A program made the translations under genes and the position numbers. Positions 35,752 to 43,653 of a stretch of DNA of 64,000 nucleotides are shown here, piece after piece (position 1 is the stretch's first letter; the number at the start of each line of letters is the position of its first letter). Location: NCBI GenBank assembly GCA_012512055.1, contig JAAZEW010000183.1, forward strand, positions 1 to 64,000, in the 5' to 3' direction. Origin of the DNA: Bacillota bacterium. GTDB taxonomy: Bacteria > Bacillota_G > SHA-98 > UBA4971. The notes under the pieces were generated by a model. The model worked only from the letters and a program-made list of their open reading frames with translations. It made no database searches and was not told where the DNA came from.

Positions 35752-35856
35752 GCCGGTGTTGCACTAAGGGGACGGCTCCCCAAGCGGGTTGCCTTGACAA
35801 AATCCGGCCCGTAGGCCGGTGGCCGAACTTTGACACCCCTCGTTGCAATCACCGGC
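35752..35856 (+). mobile_element. Mini-element B, copy in R4
   Basis: 105 bp, GCCGGTGTTGCA to TGCAATCACCGGC. The internal hairpin is degraded on one side (GGCCGAACTTTGA). Confidence 0.7.
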
Positions 35857-35916
35857 CACCCAAGACAATCGGAAAACCGGCGAAAACTAATGAACTCATA
35901 CTTAAGAGGGGTAATG

Positions 35917-36372
35917 TCAGTGAGCGTCCGCCTGCACATTTGGCTTACAGGCAATACCCCCTGTGCTCTGCCTCCCTCCCGGAGCCCCCTTTGCCAGGAA
36001 GGACGGCACGAAGTCAATCAGTTTCTCCAACGGGCCAATGCCCTCTACAGGCATAACCCTGACCTGGCCCATACTGACTACAAGAAATGCCACCGGCGAG
36101 ATGGTCAGGCCTGCACCTGCGCCTCCCCCAAACGGGAACCCCTGCCCGTCTGCGGTGGACGCATTCGACCGCGTTTTCCCCCCTTGTCCTTCCTCCAGAG
36201 TTGCAAACTCGCTTCCACCTGCTGCAAACCCCACGAATACCCGGGATACGGGCAATATTACAGTTCCGTCCGAGGTCTCCACCGGATCTCCTAAGATTGT
36301 ATTGACGTCAATCATTTCCTTTATGTTGTCCATGGTTGTCTTCATCAAGACATCAATCGGGTGATCCGCCAT
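35917..36372 (-). CDS. gerW: Spore protein GerW/YtfJ family
   Basis: About 151 residues from ATG 36372 (AAAGGAGA with eight-base spacer). Typical YtfJ features: an N-terminal amphipathic helix HPIDVLMKTTMDNIKEMIDV, TILGDPVETSDGTVILPVSR, a glycine-rich FPFGGGAGAGLTISPVAFLV, and IGPLEKLIDFVPSFL. GerW proteins are made in the forespore in Bacillus and act in germination and spore lipid-associated functions. It is next to the DUF2953 gene, its usual partner. Confidence 0.92.
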   Translation of the reverse strand: MADHPIDVLMKTTMDNIKEMIDVNTILGDPVETSDGTVILPVSRVFVGFAAGGSEFATLEEGQGGKTRSNASTADGQGFPFGGGAGAGLTISPVAFLVVSMGQVRVMPVEGIGPLEKLIDFVPSFLAKGAPGGRQSTGGIACKPNVQADAH

Positions 36373-36402
36373 GTCCATTTCTCCTTTCAAACAAGGCTGG
36401 GC

Positions 36403-37062
36403 CTACCGATAGTTTTGCCTAAAGACCGCCGGGAAAACAATATTGCCCGGCCTGGATACAACAATACTGTCGAGCTCCATGTCAACACAGACTTCATTGT
36501 AACAGGGCGCGATGGTGACCTCAGGCAGGTCGCCGGGAAATCGGAGTCTTTCGGAAAACACGGCCAGGACGGTGCCAAGCAACGCATGGATTAATCCGAC
36601 AGTGATAGCGGTAGTTGCCGCGTCCCCGGCCCCAAAGGCCAGCCGAAGTCGAAAACGGAGCAGAGTCAAACCTCTCTTGAGGGCCTGAATGATTATGGGC
36701 CTCGCAAACCTATCCCTTGCTGATTTAGGCTTTCCGCGGGTATCTTTAGGCACATCCCGCCGAGGCCTGCTCTTATCTATCCTGTCCATAAACCGGATGA
36801 GGAGCTTATAGGCGTTTTCAGGATGCCTGATAAGATCCTCAAGGGATTTGATTATCAGTTCTCCCTGACCGCGTTCTTCTGACTCTCTCGTATTATGAGC
36901 CTTGTAAACAGTAAACCATACCAATCCGCGTACAATCCCCAAGCTGACTCTGGCAAATGTCTGTCTTCGGTTGAGGGCAAGTTGTATGCGGACGTGTACA
37001 GGCGCAGCGAACACAGCCAGAACGAATGCTGCCAAGCTGAGAGTGAGAAATAAATAGAACAT
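36403..37062 (-). CDS. DUF2953-domain membrane protein
   Basis: 219 residues with an N-terminal helix (about 2-19) followed by VHVRIQLALNRRQTFARVSL, a charged middle, and a C-terminal region GDAATTAITVGLIHALLGTV and LPEVTIAPCYNEVCVDMELD that match DUF2953. The gene regularly precedes ytfJ/gerW in spore formers, and function is unknown. Weak ribosome site. Confidence 0.8.
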   Translation of the reverse strand: MFYLFLTLSLAAFVLAVFAAPVHVRIQLALNRRQTFARVSLGIVRGLVWFTVYKAHNTRESEERGQGELIIKSLEDLIRHPENAYKLLIRFMDRIDKSRPRRDVPKDTRGKPKSARDRFARPIIIQALKRGLTLLRFRLRLAFGAGDAATTAITVGLIHALLGTVLAVFSERLRFPGDLPEVTIAPCYNEVCVDMELDSIVVSRPGNIVFPAVFRQNYR

Positions 37063-37080
37063 AACGATATTTTTCCCTAC

Positions 37081-37620
37081 TCAGAACCCAATATTCGGAA
37101 GGAGGGAACCTGAGGCTTGCTCAAGAGGCGGAAGCTCATCCAGGGACGAGAGGCCAAACCATTGCAGGAATGTTGATGTAGTGGAATACAATGCAGGACG
37201 GCCAGGCGCCTTTTTCCTGCCGGACACTCGAATTAGGCGACGCTCCATGAGTGTGTTGAGGACACTGTCCACTCTGACACCGCGGATACTCTCTAATTCC
37301 GGCCTTGTAATCGGCTGCCTATACGCGATTATGGCCAGCGTTTCCAAGGCGGGGCGTGATAGGCTCTGTCTGACTTCTACGTTGAGTTGAGACACATACT
37401 CAGCAAACTCAGGCCTTGTAGTCATCTCATAACCGCCTGCTACAAAAACTATTTGAATGCCCGATTTCTCTCGCCTGTATGTATCCTGGATGTCTTTTAC
37501 TATGGATTCTATTGTTCGAGGAGCCAGATCCATTAGCTCCGCTATGCGTTTTTGAGAAATCGGGCCGGGCGACGCGAAGATCAGTGCCTCAACTATTGCC
37601 CTTGCCTCACTGTAATTCAT
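37081..37620 (-). CDS. scpB: Segregation and condensation protein B
   Basis: SMC-kleisin complex subunit with two winged-helix domains; 179 residues from ATG 37620. Contains EALIFASPGPISQKRIAEL, ALETLAIIAYRQPITRPELE and IRGVRVDSVLNTLMERRLI, the family signatures. Starts four bases after the scpA stop behind a G-run, so it is coupled to scpA. Confidence 0.94.
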   Translation of the reverse strand: MNYSEARAIVEALIFASPGPISQKRIAELMDLAPRTIESIVKDIQDTYRREKSGIQIVFVAGGYEMTTRPEFAEYVSQLNVEVRQSLSRPALETLAIIAYRQPITRPELESIRGVRVDSVLNTLMERRLIRVSGRKKAPGRPALYSTTSTFLQWFGLSSLDELPPLEQASGSLLPNIGF

Positions 37621-37624
37621 ACGC

Positions 37625-38392
37625 CTACCCCCCCGGCACAAAGGCTATCATGATCTCACCGAAATGCCGGTCCTGCTGAACGACTACCTCTCTCAGGCGA
37701 ATCAGCTCAAGAAGAGCAAGAAAAACCCCTATCACGTTAGAGCGCGTGACCGGCCTGGGGAAGAGTTCAAAGAAAGCTACTTTGGTTTTCTCTCGAATAC
37801 ATGAGCGGATGTGATCCATGCTTCTTTCGAGGAAGAGTTCATCCTGGGGAACGTGAGAAAACTCTTCACGAGGCGCATCTTCCAAAATGTCCTTTAGAGC
37901 GGAGAGAAGATGGGAAAGTCCGATTTCAGTAGACGGGAGAGGCACGTCATCCGTGGTTTCAACGGAACGGCCTCTGGGAAATACACCGCGCCAGGCTGCA
38001 TCGCGCCTGGCCAATTCCTCAACTGCATCCTGAAACACCCGGTATTCCATGAGGTGCGCCAAAAGCGCTTCGTTGGACCATTCGCTCTCCGGGTCCAATA
38101 GTGAGGATTCTTCTTCTCTCTCGCCGTTATCCTCACTTTCACCGGTATCATGTTCTTCAGGGGGTAGTAGCTTTTCTGCCTTTGCCTTTATTACGGCGCC
38201 GGCTGCTGAAAGGAAATCTCCGACATAATCCAGGTCAGGCTTTCCCATGGCGCGTTCTATTTCTAATATTGCCTCCTCGAGAGCATTCCGAGCGGAGACT
38301 TGCGAAGGATCCTTGTCTCCCCTCTCTAGGCCCCGCGCCAGTTCTTCCAGGGCTCTAATAGGTCGTAGGCGCTCGTTAGGGGCATCCTTCAA
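37625..38392 (-). CDS. scpA: Segregation and condensation protein A (divergent kleisin)
   Basis: Identified by position before scpB and by DLDYVGDFLSAAGAVIKAKA, a match to the kleisin block usually reading FLVMAATLLEIKSRMLLP, and by the C-terminal winged helix VIGVFLALLELIRLREVVVQQ. The near-universal N-terminal FEGPLDLLLHLI is not recognisable; here the same distance upstream reads LRPIRALEELARGL. 255 residues is a normal length, so this is divergence, not truncation. TTG start overlaps the trpS stop. Confidence 0.85.
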   Translation of the reverse strand: MKDAPNERLRPIRALEELARGLERGDKDPSQVSARNALEEAILEIERAMGKPDLDYVGDFLSAAGAVIKAKAEKLLPPEEHDTGESEDNGEREEESSLLDPESEWSNEALLAHLMEYRVFQDAVEELARRDAAWRGVFPRGRSVETTDDVPLPSTEIGLSHLLSALKDILEDAPREEFSHVPQDELFLERSMDHIRSCIREKTKVAFFELFPRPVTRSNVIGVFLALLELIRLREVVVQQDRHFGEIMIAFVPGG

Positions 38393-39369
38393 ATCCTCAT
38401 CGCCTGCCTAACCTCGCAGAGAGTGCTCTCTGCAATAACAGCGGCTTTCCTTGCCCCTTGTTCCAGGACTTCATCAATAATCCCAGGATTCCTCAGGATA
38501 GCCTCTCTCCTGTTGCGAATCGGTCCCAAGTATTCATTGAGCGCCTGGGCCAACCTCCGCTTACACTCAACACATCCTATGCCTGCAGTGGAGCATCCCT
38601 CTCGAATATCCTCGATACCGAGTTTAGAGAAGACTTTGTGAAACGCATATACGGAACACACATCAGGGTCGCCAGGATCCTTCCTGCGTATCCTTCTCGG
38701 GTCTGTAACCATGTTTGATACGATATTTCTAATTTCCTCAGCGCTTGCCGACATCTCGATGATGTTTCGGTAGCTCTTGCTCATCTTCCTTCCGTCGGTG
38801 CCGGGAAGCAGGACAACTTCATTTAGACGTGCTTGCGGTTCCGGGAAAACAGGCTCATAGAGGAAGTTGAAGCGTCTCGCAATTTCCCTTGCAAGTTCTA
38901 AGTGAGGTAACTGATCTTCCCCTACAGGCACAACCTCCGCCTTATAAACCAGGATGTCGGCTGCCATGAGCACAGGGTACCCCAAGAACCCGTGGGTCAT
39001 AATCTCCCTGCCCTCCAACTCTTTGAGCTGCTCCTTATAAGTAGGGCACCTTTCCAACCACGAAAGAGGGGTAATCATGGAAAGGAGAAGAGACAACTCA
39101 GCATGTTGTCTAACGTCAGACTGCTTGATTATCAGGCTCTTTTCAGGATCTATTCCGGCAGACAAGTAATCGATAACCATGTTTCTCGTGTTCTCCTGAA
39201 TTTCGCCGGTGTCTTCATATCCTGTGGTAAGGGCATGCCAATCCACGACTGCAAAAACGCATTGGTAATCATCTTGCAGTCGAACCCAGTTGTCAAGGGC
39301 GCCTAAGAGATTCCCCAGATGGAGTCTTCCGGTAGGTCTCATACCACTGAATATTCTTGGTTTCGACAC
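38389..39369 (-). CDS. trpS: Tryptophanyl-tRNA synthetase
   Basis: Class Ic synthetase, 326 residues. GMRPTGRLHLGNLLGAL contains the HIGH-type HLGN; GRKMSKSYRN is the KMSKS loop. Full bacterial length. GTG start with GGGGAG ahead. It sits between a site-2 protease gene and scpA, a common Firmicute arrangement, with no T-box leader in the 18-bp gap. Confidence 0.96.
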   Translation of the reverse strand: MSKPRIFSGMRPTGRLHLGNLLGALDNWVRLQDDYQCVFAVVDWHALTTGYEDTGEIQENTRNMVIDYLSAGIDPEKSLIIKQSDVRQHAELSLLLSMITPLSWLERCPTYKEQLKELEGREIMTHGFLGYPVLMAADILVYKAEVVPVGEDQLPHLELAREIARRFNFLYEPVFPEPQARLNEVVLLPGTDGRKMSKSYRNIIEMSASAEEIRNIVSNMVTDPRRIRRKDPGDPDVCSVYAFHKVFSKLGIEDIREGCSTAGIGCVECKRRLAQALNEYLGPIRNRREAILRNPGIIDEVLEQGARKAAVIAESTLCEVRQAMRI

Positions 39370-39387
39370 GGATCTATCTCCCCTCGT

Positions 39388-39993
39388 CTAGAACATTCTC
39401 AAGCCTGTGATTACGAAGGCCAAGAATCTCATAATAGGTGGCATTATCACGGATGTAGTGCCTGTAAAAATCAGAAGCAGCAAGATGAACTGACCGTACT
39501 GCTCCAGTTGTTGATAAATGTAAAGGTTCTTCCCTCTTAAGAATACAAGGAGTAACCTTGAACCGTCCAGAGGCGGTATCGGGATGAGATTAAATGACGC
39601 AAGGCCAAGGTTTATCAGAATGGCAAAGTACGAAATAAGATCAAGGTAGTAAGGCATTCGTATGCCCAATCTGTACGGAAGAGCAAATATGAAAGCCAAG
39701 GCGACATTGGAAAGAGGGCCTGCCACTCCCACCAAGGCCATCCCCTGCCGCCAATCCTTAAAATACGCAGGATTTATCGGGACAGGTTTTGCCCAACCAA
39801 ATCTTCTGGTAATTATCAGCGTCAGAGTGCCGAAAACATCCAGATGAGCTAAAGGATTAAGCGTCAGACGGCCTTCCCAACGAGGCGTGGGATCTCCGAG
39901 AACGTTGGCAGTTGCTGCGTGAGCAAATTCATGGACTGTAAGGGACAGCAATACTATAGGCAAAGTCAAGAGCATGGATGACAAGTTAGGCAT
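39388..39993 (-). CDS. Site-2 protease family (M50) membrane metallopeptidase
   Basis: 201 residues, about five membrane segments. Zinc-site HEFAHA (about 22-27) and the second metal motif NPLAHLD (about 46-52), followed by GWAKPVPINP. This is the short M50 form lacking PDZ domains, found before trpS-scpA in many Firmicutes; the substrate is unknown. GGGAGG site before the ATG. Confidence 0.9.
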   Translation of the reverse strand: MPNLSSMLLTLPIVLLSLTVHEFAHAATANVLGDPTPRWEGRLTLNPLAHLDVFGTLTLIITRRFGWAKPVPINPAYFKDWRQGMALVGVAGPLSNVALAFIFALPYRLGIRMPYYLDLISYFAILINLGLASFNLIPIPPLDGSRLLLVFLRGKNLYIYQQLEQYGQFILLLLIFTGTTSVIMPPIMRFLAFVITGLRMF

Positions 39994-40072
39994 ATATCTC
40001 CCTCCGCACTATTTGGCGCTGCGGGCGGGCATGAACGTTCAGTGGCCACAAAATGCAGCCGTGCGCACTATT

Positions 40073-41440
40073 CTAGCCTGGGTTACCCGCTGCAGGTAAA
40101 TGAGGGCCAATGTCCCTCGCATCGGTTTGTACCAACCGTGCCGGTATCCTATCTCTTGCCAAGAGATTTGCGTAACTCTCTCTTTCTACAACAACATCAG
40201 CCAAACCTTCCTTGACAAATATCACTGCCGGCCTGGGGTACCTGTTGTAATTGCCCGCCATGGAATAATGGTAGGCCCCGGTAGTAAGAATCGCCAGTAT
40301 GTCACCGGGTTTAGCTTCGGGCATCTTGGCATCGGTAATTAGCATGTCCCCTTCTTCACAATGCTTCCCTGCTATCGAGACTGTCTCAGTCGGTTCTTCG
40401 AGGGCTCTGTTAGCCAAAATCCCTTCATACTCTGCCTGATACAAAGTGACCCTGGGATTCTCAGACATGCCGCCGTCTACCATGACGTACTTTCGAACTC
40501 CGGAGATATCCTTGATTGCACAGACGGTGTATAATGTGGTCCCTGCTTCACCTACGACATAACGGCCAGGTTCCACCATGACACATGGAAGGTCCAGACG
40601 TTGGGTATGACATGACTCACGAATGACCTGGGATACTCTTCTAGAGTATTCATCCAGGGAGAGCGGAGTATCAGTAGCCTTGTACCTGACACCGAATCCG
40701 CCTCCGAGGTTCACTTCACGCAGACTGTACCCGTATTTCTCTCTCACATCCCCTACAAAGTCCATGACAACTTGAGCTGCCAGCACGTAAGGTTCGACGG
40801 TAAGTATTTGAGACCCTATGTGGCTGTGGACTCCTTCGAGAACAAGGTATTCTGAAGCCAGGATTCGTTCCACTGCTTCCATAGCCTGGCCGTCAGTTAT
40901 TCCGAGCCCAAACTTGGAATCTATGAGGCCTGTCTGTATATAATGATGCGTATGTGCTTCCACCCCGGGATTGAGACGAATCTGAACATGCGCCCTTCTC
41001 CTGAACTTGCGCGAGATCTCAGAAAGCGAGTCAAGCTCGTCGAGGTTATCTACGATGAATCTTCCTACGCCTACCCTGACTCCCATTTCCATTTCTCCGG
41101 GGGTTTTGCAGTTCCCATGAAACAGGATATTCTCCGGAGGAATCCCGGCCTCAAGAGCTGTAAAAAGCTCCCCTCCGGAACACACATCAAGGCCTAACGA
41201 CTCTTCGTGGATGAGCCTGCATATGGCAAGTGTACAGAAAGCCTTGCTTGCGTATGCCACGAAGATATCAGGATAGTGCTTTCCAAGTGACATTCTTATG
41301 TCCCGGCAATTAGACCGTATCATCTCTTCGTCCATAATGTGAAGGGGAGTGCCGAAATCCCTTGCAAGATGCGTCGTGCGGCAACCGCCTATCACCAACT
41401 CCCCGTCACCGGTAACCTTCATAGACTCATGTAGCTCCAA
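40073..41440 (-). CDS. lysA: Diaminopimelate decarboxylase
   Basis: PLP enzyme making L-lysine from meso-diaminopimelate; about 455 residues. PLP lysine in VAYASKAF, LGLDVCSGGEL, HSHIGSQ, GGGFGVRY, the CEEGD motif (usual CESGD) and GAYHYSMAGNYN. A TTG at 41440 has GGGAGAGG five bases ahead and is preferred; the ATG at 41455 has no ribosome site and lies at the foot of a hairpin. Function beyond lysine supply may include keeping DAP/lysine balance for spore peptidoglycan, by inference. Confidence 0.94.
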   Translation of the reverse strand: MELHESMKVTGDGELVIGGCRTTHLARDFGTPLHIMDEEMIRSNCRDIRMSLGKHYPDIFVAYASKAFCTLAICRLIHEESLGLDVCSGGELFTALEAGIPPENILFHGNCKTPGEMEMGVRVGVGRFIVDNLDELDSLSEISRKFRRRAHVQIRLNPGVEAHTHHYIQTGLIDSKFGLGITDGQAMEAVERILASEYLVLEGVHSHIGSQILTVEPYVLAAQVVMDFVGDVREKYGYSLREVNLGGGFGVRYKATDTPLSLDEYSRRVSQVIRESCHTQRLDLPCVMVEPGRYVVGEAGTTLYTVCAIKDISGVRKYVMVDGGMSENPRVTLYQAEYEGILANRALEEPTETVSIAGKHCEEGDMLITDAKMPEAKPGDILAILTTGAYHYSMAGNYNRYPRPAVIFVKEGLADVVVERESYANLLARDRIPARLVQTDARDIGPHLPAAGNPG

Positions 41441-41457
41441 TTCAGCCTCTCCCATCC

Positions 41458-41501
41458 AAAGACAGCGGACTTGCCCGTCCGGTCCGCAAGTTTGCGTCTT
41501 T
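41458..41501 (-). promoter_or_regulatory. Leader hairpin immediately upstream of lysA
   Basis: AAAGAC/GTCTTT form an outer stem enclosing GCGGAC/GTCCGC; an alternative pairing ACTTGC/GCAAGT uses overlapping bases, so two exclusive inner folds are possible. It ends at the first lysA codons. It does not look like the lysine riboswitch, which is larger. Could be an attenuator or simple structure controlling translation. Confidence 0.45.
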
Positions 41502-41586
41502 CGGTATTACCCCTAGTTTATCTTGCGCTTACCATCAATTCCGTTCTGATCCAAGGGATAGCTTGTTTCACATAATAGCATGCAAG

Positions 41587-42555
41587 CTACCTGCGGTCAA
41601 GATAGTTCGTTCTGCCGCATCTGGAACCCCATTGGGCAATAGTCTCATTGTCCATAGTGATATTTACGATTTCACAGAGATTCGGACAACCCTTGCATTC
41701 AAAAGTCCGGGTGGCGTAGTCTCTGTTAAGTGCAGCAAATCCGCGAAACGCAGATTGCCCGTCTTTTCTCGTTTTCTCCTCCATGGCTATTAACGCAGCG
41801 CCCAAGGCGCCCATCACATCATAATGTTCAGGAACGACGACTTGTGTGCTCAGCTCCTTTTCAAAGGCAGCTTTCATACCGGCATTAGCAGCAACGCCAC
41901 CCTGAAAGACCACCGGCGGTTCAATGGTTTTTCCTTTTCCGACGTTATTTAAGTAGTTGCGGACAAGCGCCTCGCACAGGCCTGAAATTATGTCTTCAAT
42001 CCTGTGCCCCATTTGCTGCTTGTGTATCATATCTGACTCGGCAAATACTGCACATCTGCCTGCAATTCTTACAGGGGTTACCGCCCCGAGCGCAAGTTTG
42101 CCGAATTGATCTATAGCTATGCCCAGCCTGGCAGCTTGTTGCTCCAAAAAGGAGCCTGTGCCTGCTGCACATACAGTATTCATAGCGAAATCAGTGACAA
42201 TCCCTTGCCTGAGAATGATGATTTTTGAGTCCTGGCCGCCGATTTCAATTACTGTTTGCACCCCTGGCACTCGACGATTAGCAGCTACTGCATGAGCCGT
42301 AATCTCATTCTTGATGCAATCAGCGCCAAGGATGATCCCCGCCAGCTTCCTGCCGCTGCCTGACGTTCCTACTCCGAGAATTTCGATGTCCCCTGCGACA
42401 GCCTGGAGACGCCTCATCCCTTCTTTCACAGCGCTTATCGGGTCTCCCTGAGTCCTCAGGTAGATCTTCTCCCGCAATGCTCCTGTGTCATCCAGGAGCA
42501 CTAAGTTGGTACTGACAGAACCGACATCCACTCCCAGATAGCCTGAGCCTGCCAC
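41587..42555 (-). CDS. Acyl-CoA dehydratase activase-like ATPase (BadF/BcrA family)
   Basis: 322 residues with the ASKHA ATPase fold: DVGSVSTNLVLLDD (phosphate-1), IGGQDSKIIIL, and the [4Fe-4S]-type cysteines in NTVCAAGTGSFLEQQ and AGRCAVFAESD. In 2-hydroxyacyl-CoA dehydratases the activase passes electrons using ATP. Here no dehydratase with substrate-binding features accompanies it, only two related D-component-like proteins. A C-terminal CKGCPNLC cluster is extra. GTG start with GGAGGTGA. Actual role unknown. Confidence 0.82.
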   Translation of the reverse strand: MAGSGYLGVDVGSVSTNLVLLDDTGALREKIYLRTQGDPISAVKEGMRRLQAVAGDIEILGVGTSGSGRKLAGIILGADCIKNEITAHAVAANRRVPGVQTVIEIGGQDSKIIILRQGIVTDFAMNTVCAAGTGSFLEQQAARLGIAIDQFGKLALGAVTPVRIAGRCAVFAESDMIHKQQMGHRIEDIISGLCEALVRNYLNNVGKGKTIEPPVVFQGGVAANAGMKAAFEKELSTQVVVPEHYDVMGALGAALIAMEEKTRKDGQSAFRGFAALNRDYATRTFECKGCPNLCEIVNITMDNETIAQWGSRCGRTNYLDRR

Positions 42556-42561
42556 CGGGAT

Positions 42562-43653
42562 TCACCTCCTTTGGCGCTGTGACATTCTGACCATGTCAAT
42601 GAAGGCTTCAAGACGCGTCAACACCCCGGTGGCGGATGAGTGCTCGTCCAGAACAAGGGTCATTACGGGAATGCCGAGATCCTTTGAAACTGTGGGCAGT
42701 AGATCTTGAGCTATGATCTCGGGCATACACGTAAACGGAGCTACCTGGATTACCCCATCCAGCCCCTGCCCGGCGTAGTCTACGGTGGACGCTATGGTCT
42801 CCACGCCGTGGCCACCGACGAAGTGACACAAATACGGCTTAGCCAGTTCATATGGAAGCTTGGATTTTCCCATTATGCGGAACGCATCCTTCACTACGTG
42901 TTCCACTACCCAATCGCTGAGGTAAATTGACCTGTGTACTACGACCCCCATCTCCCCCAGGCGCTTCTCAATCTCACAATTGGCAAAAGGTTCGAGAACC
43001 ATGAACACTTCGCCCACAATACCGATGCGCGGCGTCATTCGGTCTGTCTCCTTACATGCGGATTTCATTGCCGTTTGTCCGTTCTCCAGGGCAGATGCGA
43101 CCTCTTTCGGACTACCATCGGCCTCATCTATGCACCTTAAAGCAGCTTCCAATGCAAACGAAACATCACCTTTTGATTCCTCAAACGGACGAAGCCGGAG
43201 GGCAAGCTTCTCCAGGGAGTCTATGGCAGTGAGTTTGCTCCAGCCTAGATGCAGAGCCCTGATACACTGTGAGATACGCTGCGCTCCTGTAATCTCAGAA
43301 AGCTGCCGAAATAGGCGGTCCAGCCTCCCTTGCGGGGGTTCCACCACAATCATCTTGAAATCGCATCCGAGGCCTTCCAGGATTTGCCTTTGAATTTCGC
43401 CGTACAATCCAAGACGGCACGGACCTATGCCGCCTACCATTACAATAGTATCTGCCCCCGTCTCGAAGGCTTCCAAGTAGTTTCCAATATTCATTTTCAG
43501 CGGAAGACAGGCGAATTCAGGAGAGTTCTTGGAACCCAGTGACATTGTGCGTTTGGTAGGAGGGGGGGGCAACACCACGTCAATTCCCAGCGCTTCAAAA
43601 ACAGCTTTTGCCGCGATGTGGTAATTGCCAAGACGCGCAAAGGTCAGTCTCAC
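42562..43653 (-). CDS. CoA-dehydratase component-like protein (acyl-CoA dehydratase activase-associated)
   Basis: 363 residues resembling the 2-hydroxyglutaryl-CoA dehydratase D-component fold: SPEFACLPLKMNIGNYLEAF, ADTIVMVGGIGPCRLGLYGE, a GEVFMVLEPFANCEIEKRLG block and VAPFTCMPEIIAQ with TLVLDEHSSATGVLTRLEAF. Several conserved Cys could bind an Fe-S cluster. It is the middle gene of a trio with an activase and a second similar protein; ends overlap by four bases. Function is not established. Confidence 0.72.
   Translation of the reverse strand: MRLTFARLGNYHIAAKAVFEALGIDVVLPPPPTKRTMSLGSKNSPEFACLPLKMNIGNYLEAFETGADTIVMVGGIGPCRLGLYGEIQRQILEGLGCDFKMIVVEPPQGRLDRLFRQLSEITGAQRISQCIRALHLGWSKLTAIDSLEKLALRLRPFEESKGDVSFALEAALRCIDEADGSPKEVASALENGQTAMKSACKETDRMTPRIGIVGEVFMVLEPFANCEIEKRLGEMGVVVHRSIYLSDWVVEHVVKDAFRIMGKSKLPYELAKPYLCHFVGGHGVETIASTVDYAGQGLDGVIQVAPFTCMPEIIAQDLLPTVSKDLGIPVMTLVLDEHSSATGVLTRLEAFIDMVRMSQRQRR

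Larger units (their letters stand above)
35551..35905 (+). repeat. R repeat copy 4, composite with nested A and B
   Basis: Left end TTAAGTGGATCGCCAT, right end AACTAATGAACTCATACTTAA. A lies at 35567-35674 (flanked by CGCCAT on both sides) and B at 35752-35856. Total 355 bp. Compared with R2 and R5, the arm beside B (GGTGGCCCCGCAAGGTATG) is on the left of B and inverted, while the B core keeps its orientation. Ends 11 bp before the gerW stop. Together with element C it explains the gap 35357-35916. Confidence 0.85.

Noticed and set aside
41456..41586. Lysine riboswitch or cyclic-di-GMP riboswitch upstream of lysA
   Set aside because: The lysine riboswitch needs about 170 nt and its conserved core is absent. 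A GACGCAAA-like string resembles the cyclic-di-GMP motif but the rest of that motif is missing.
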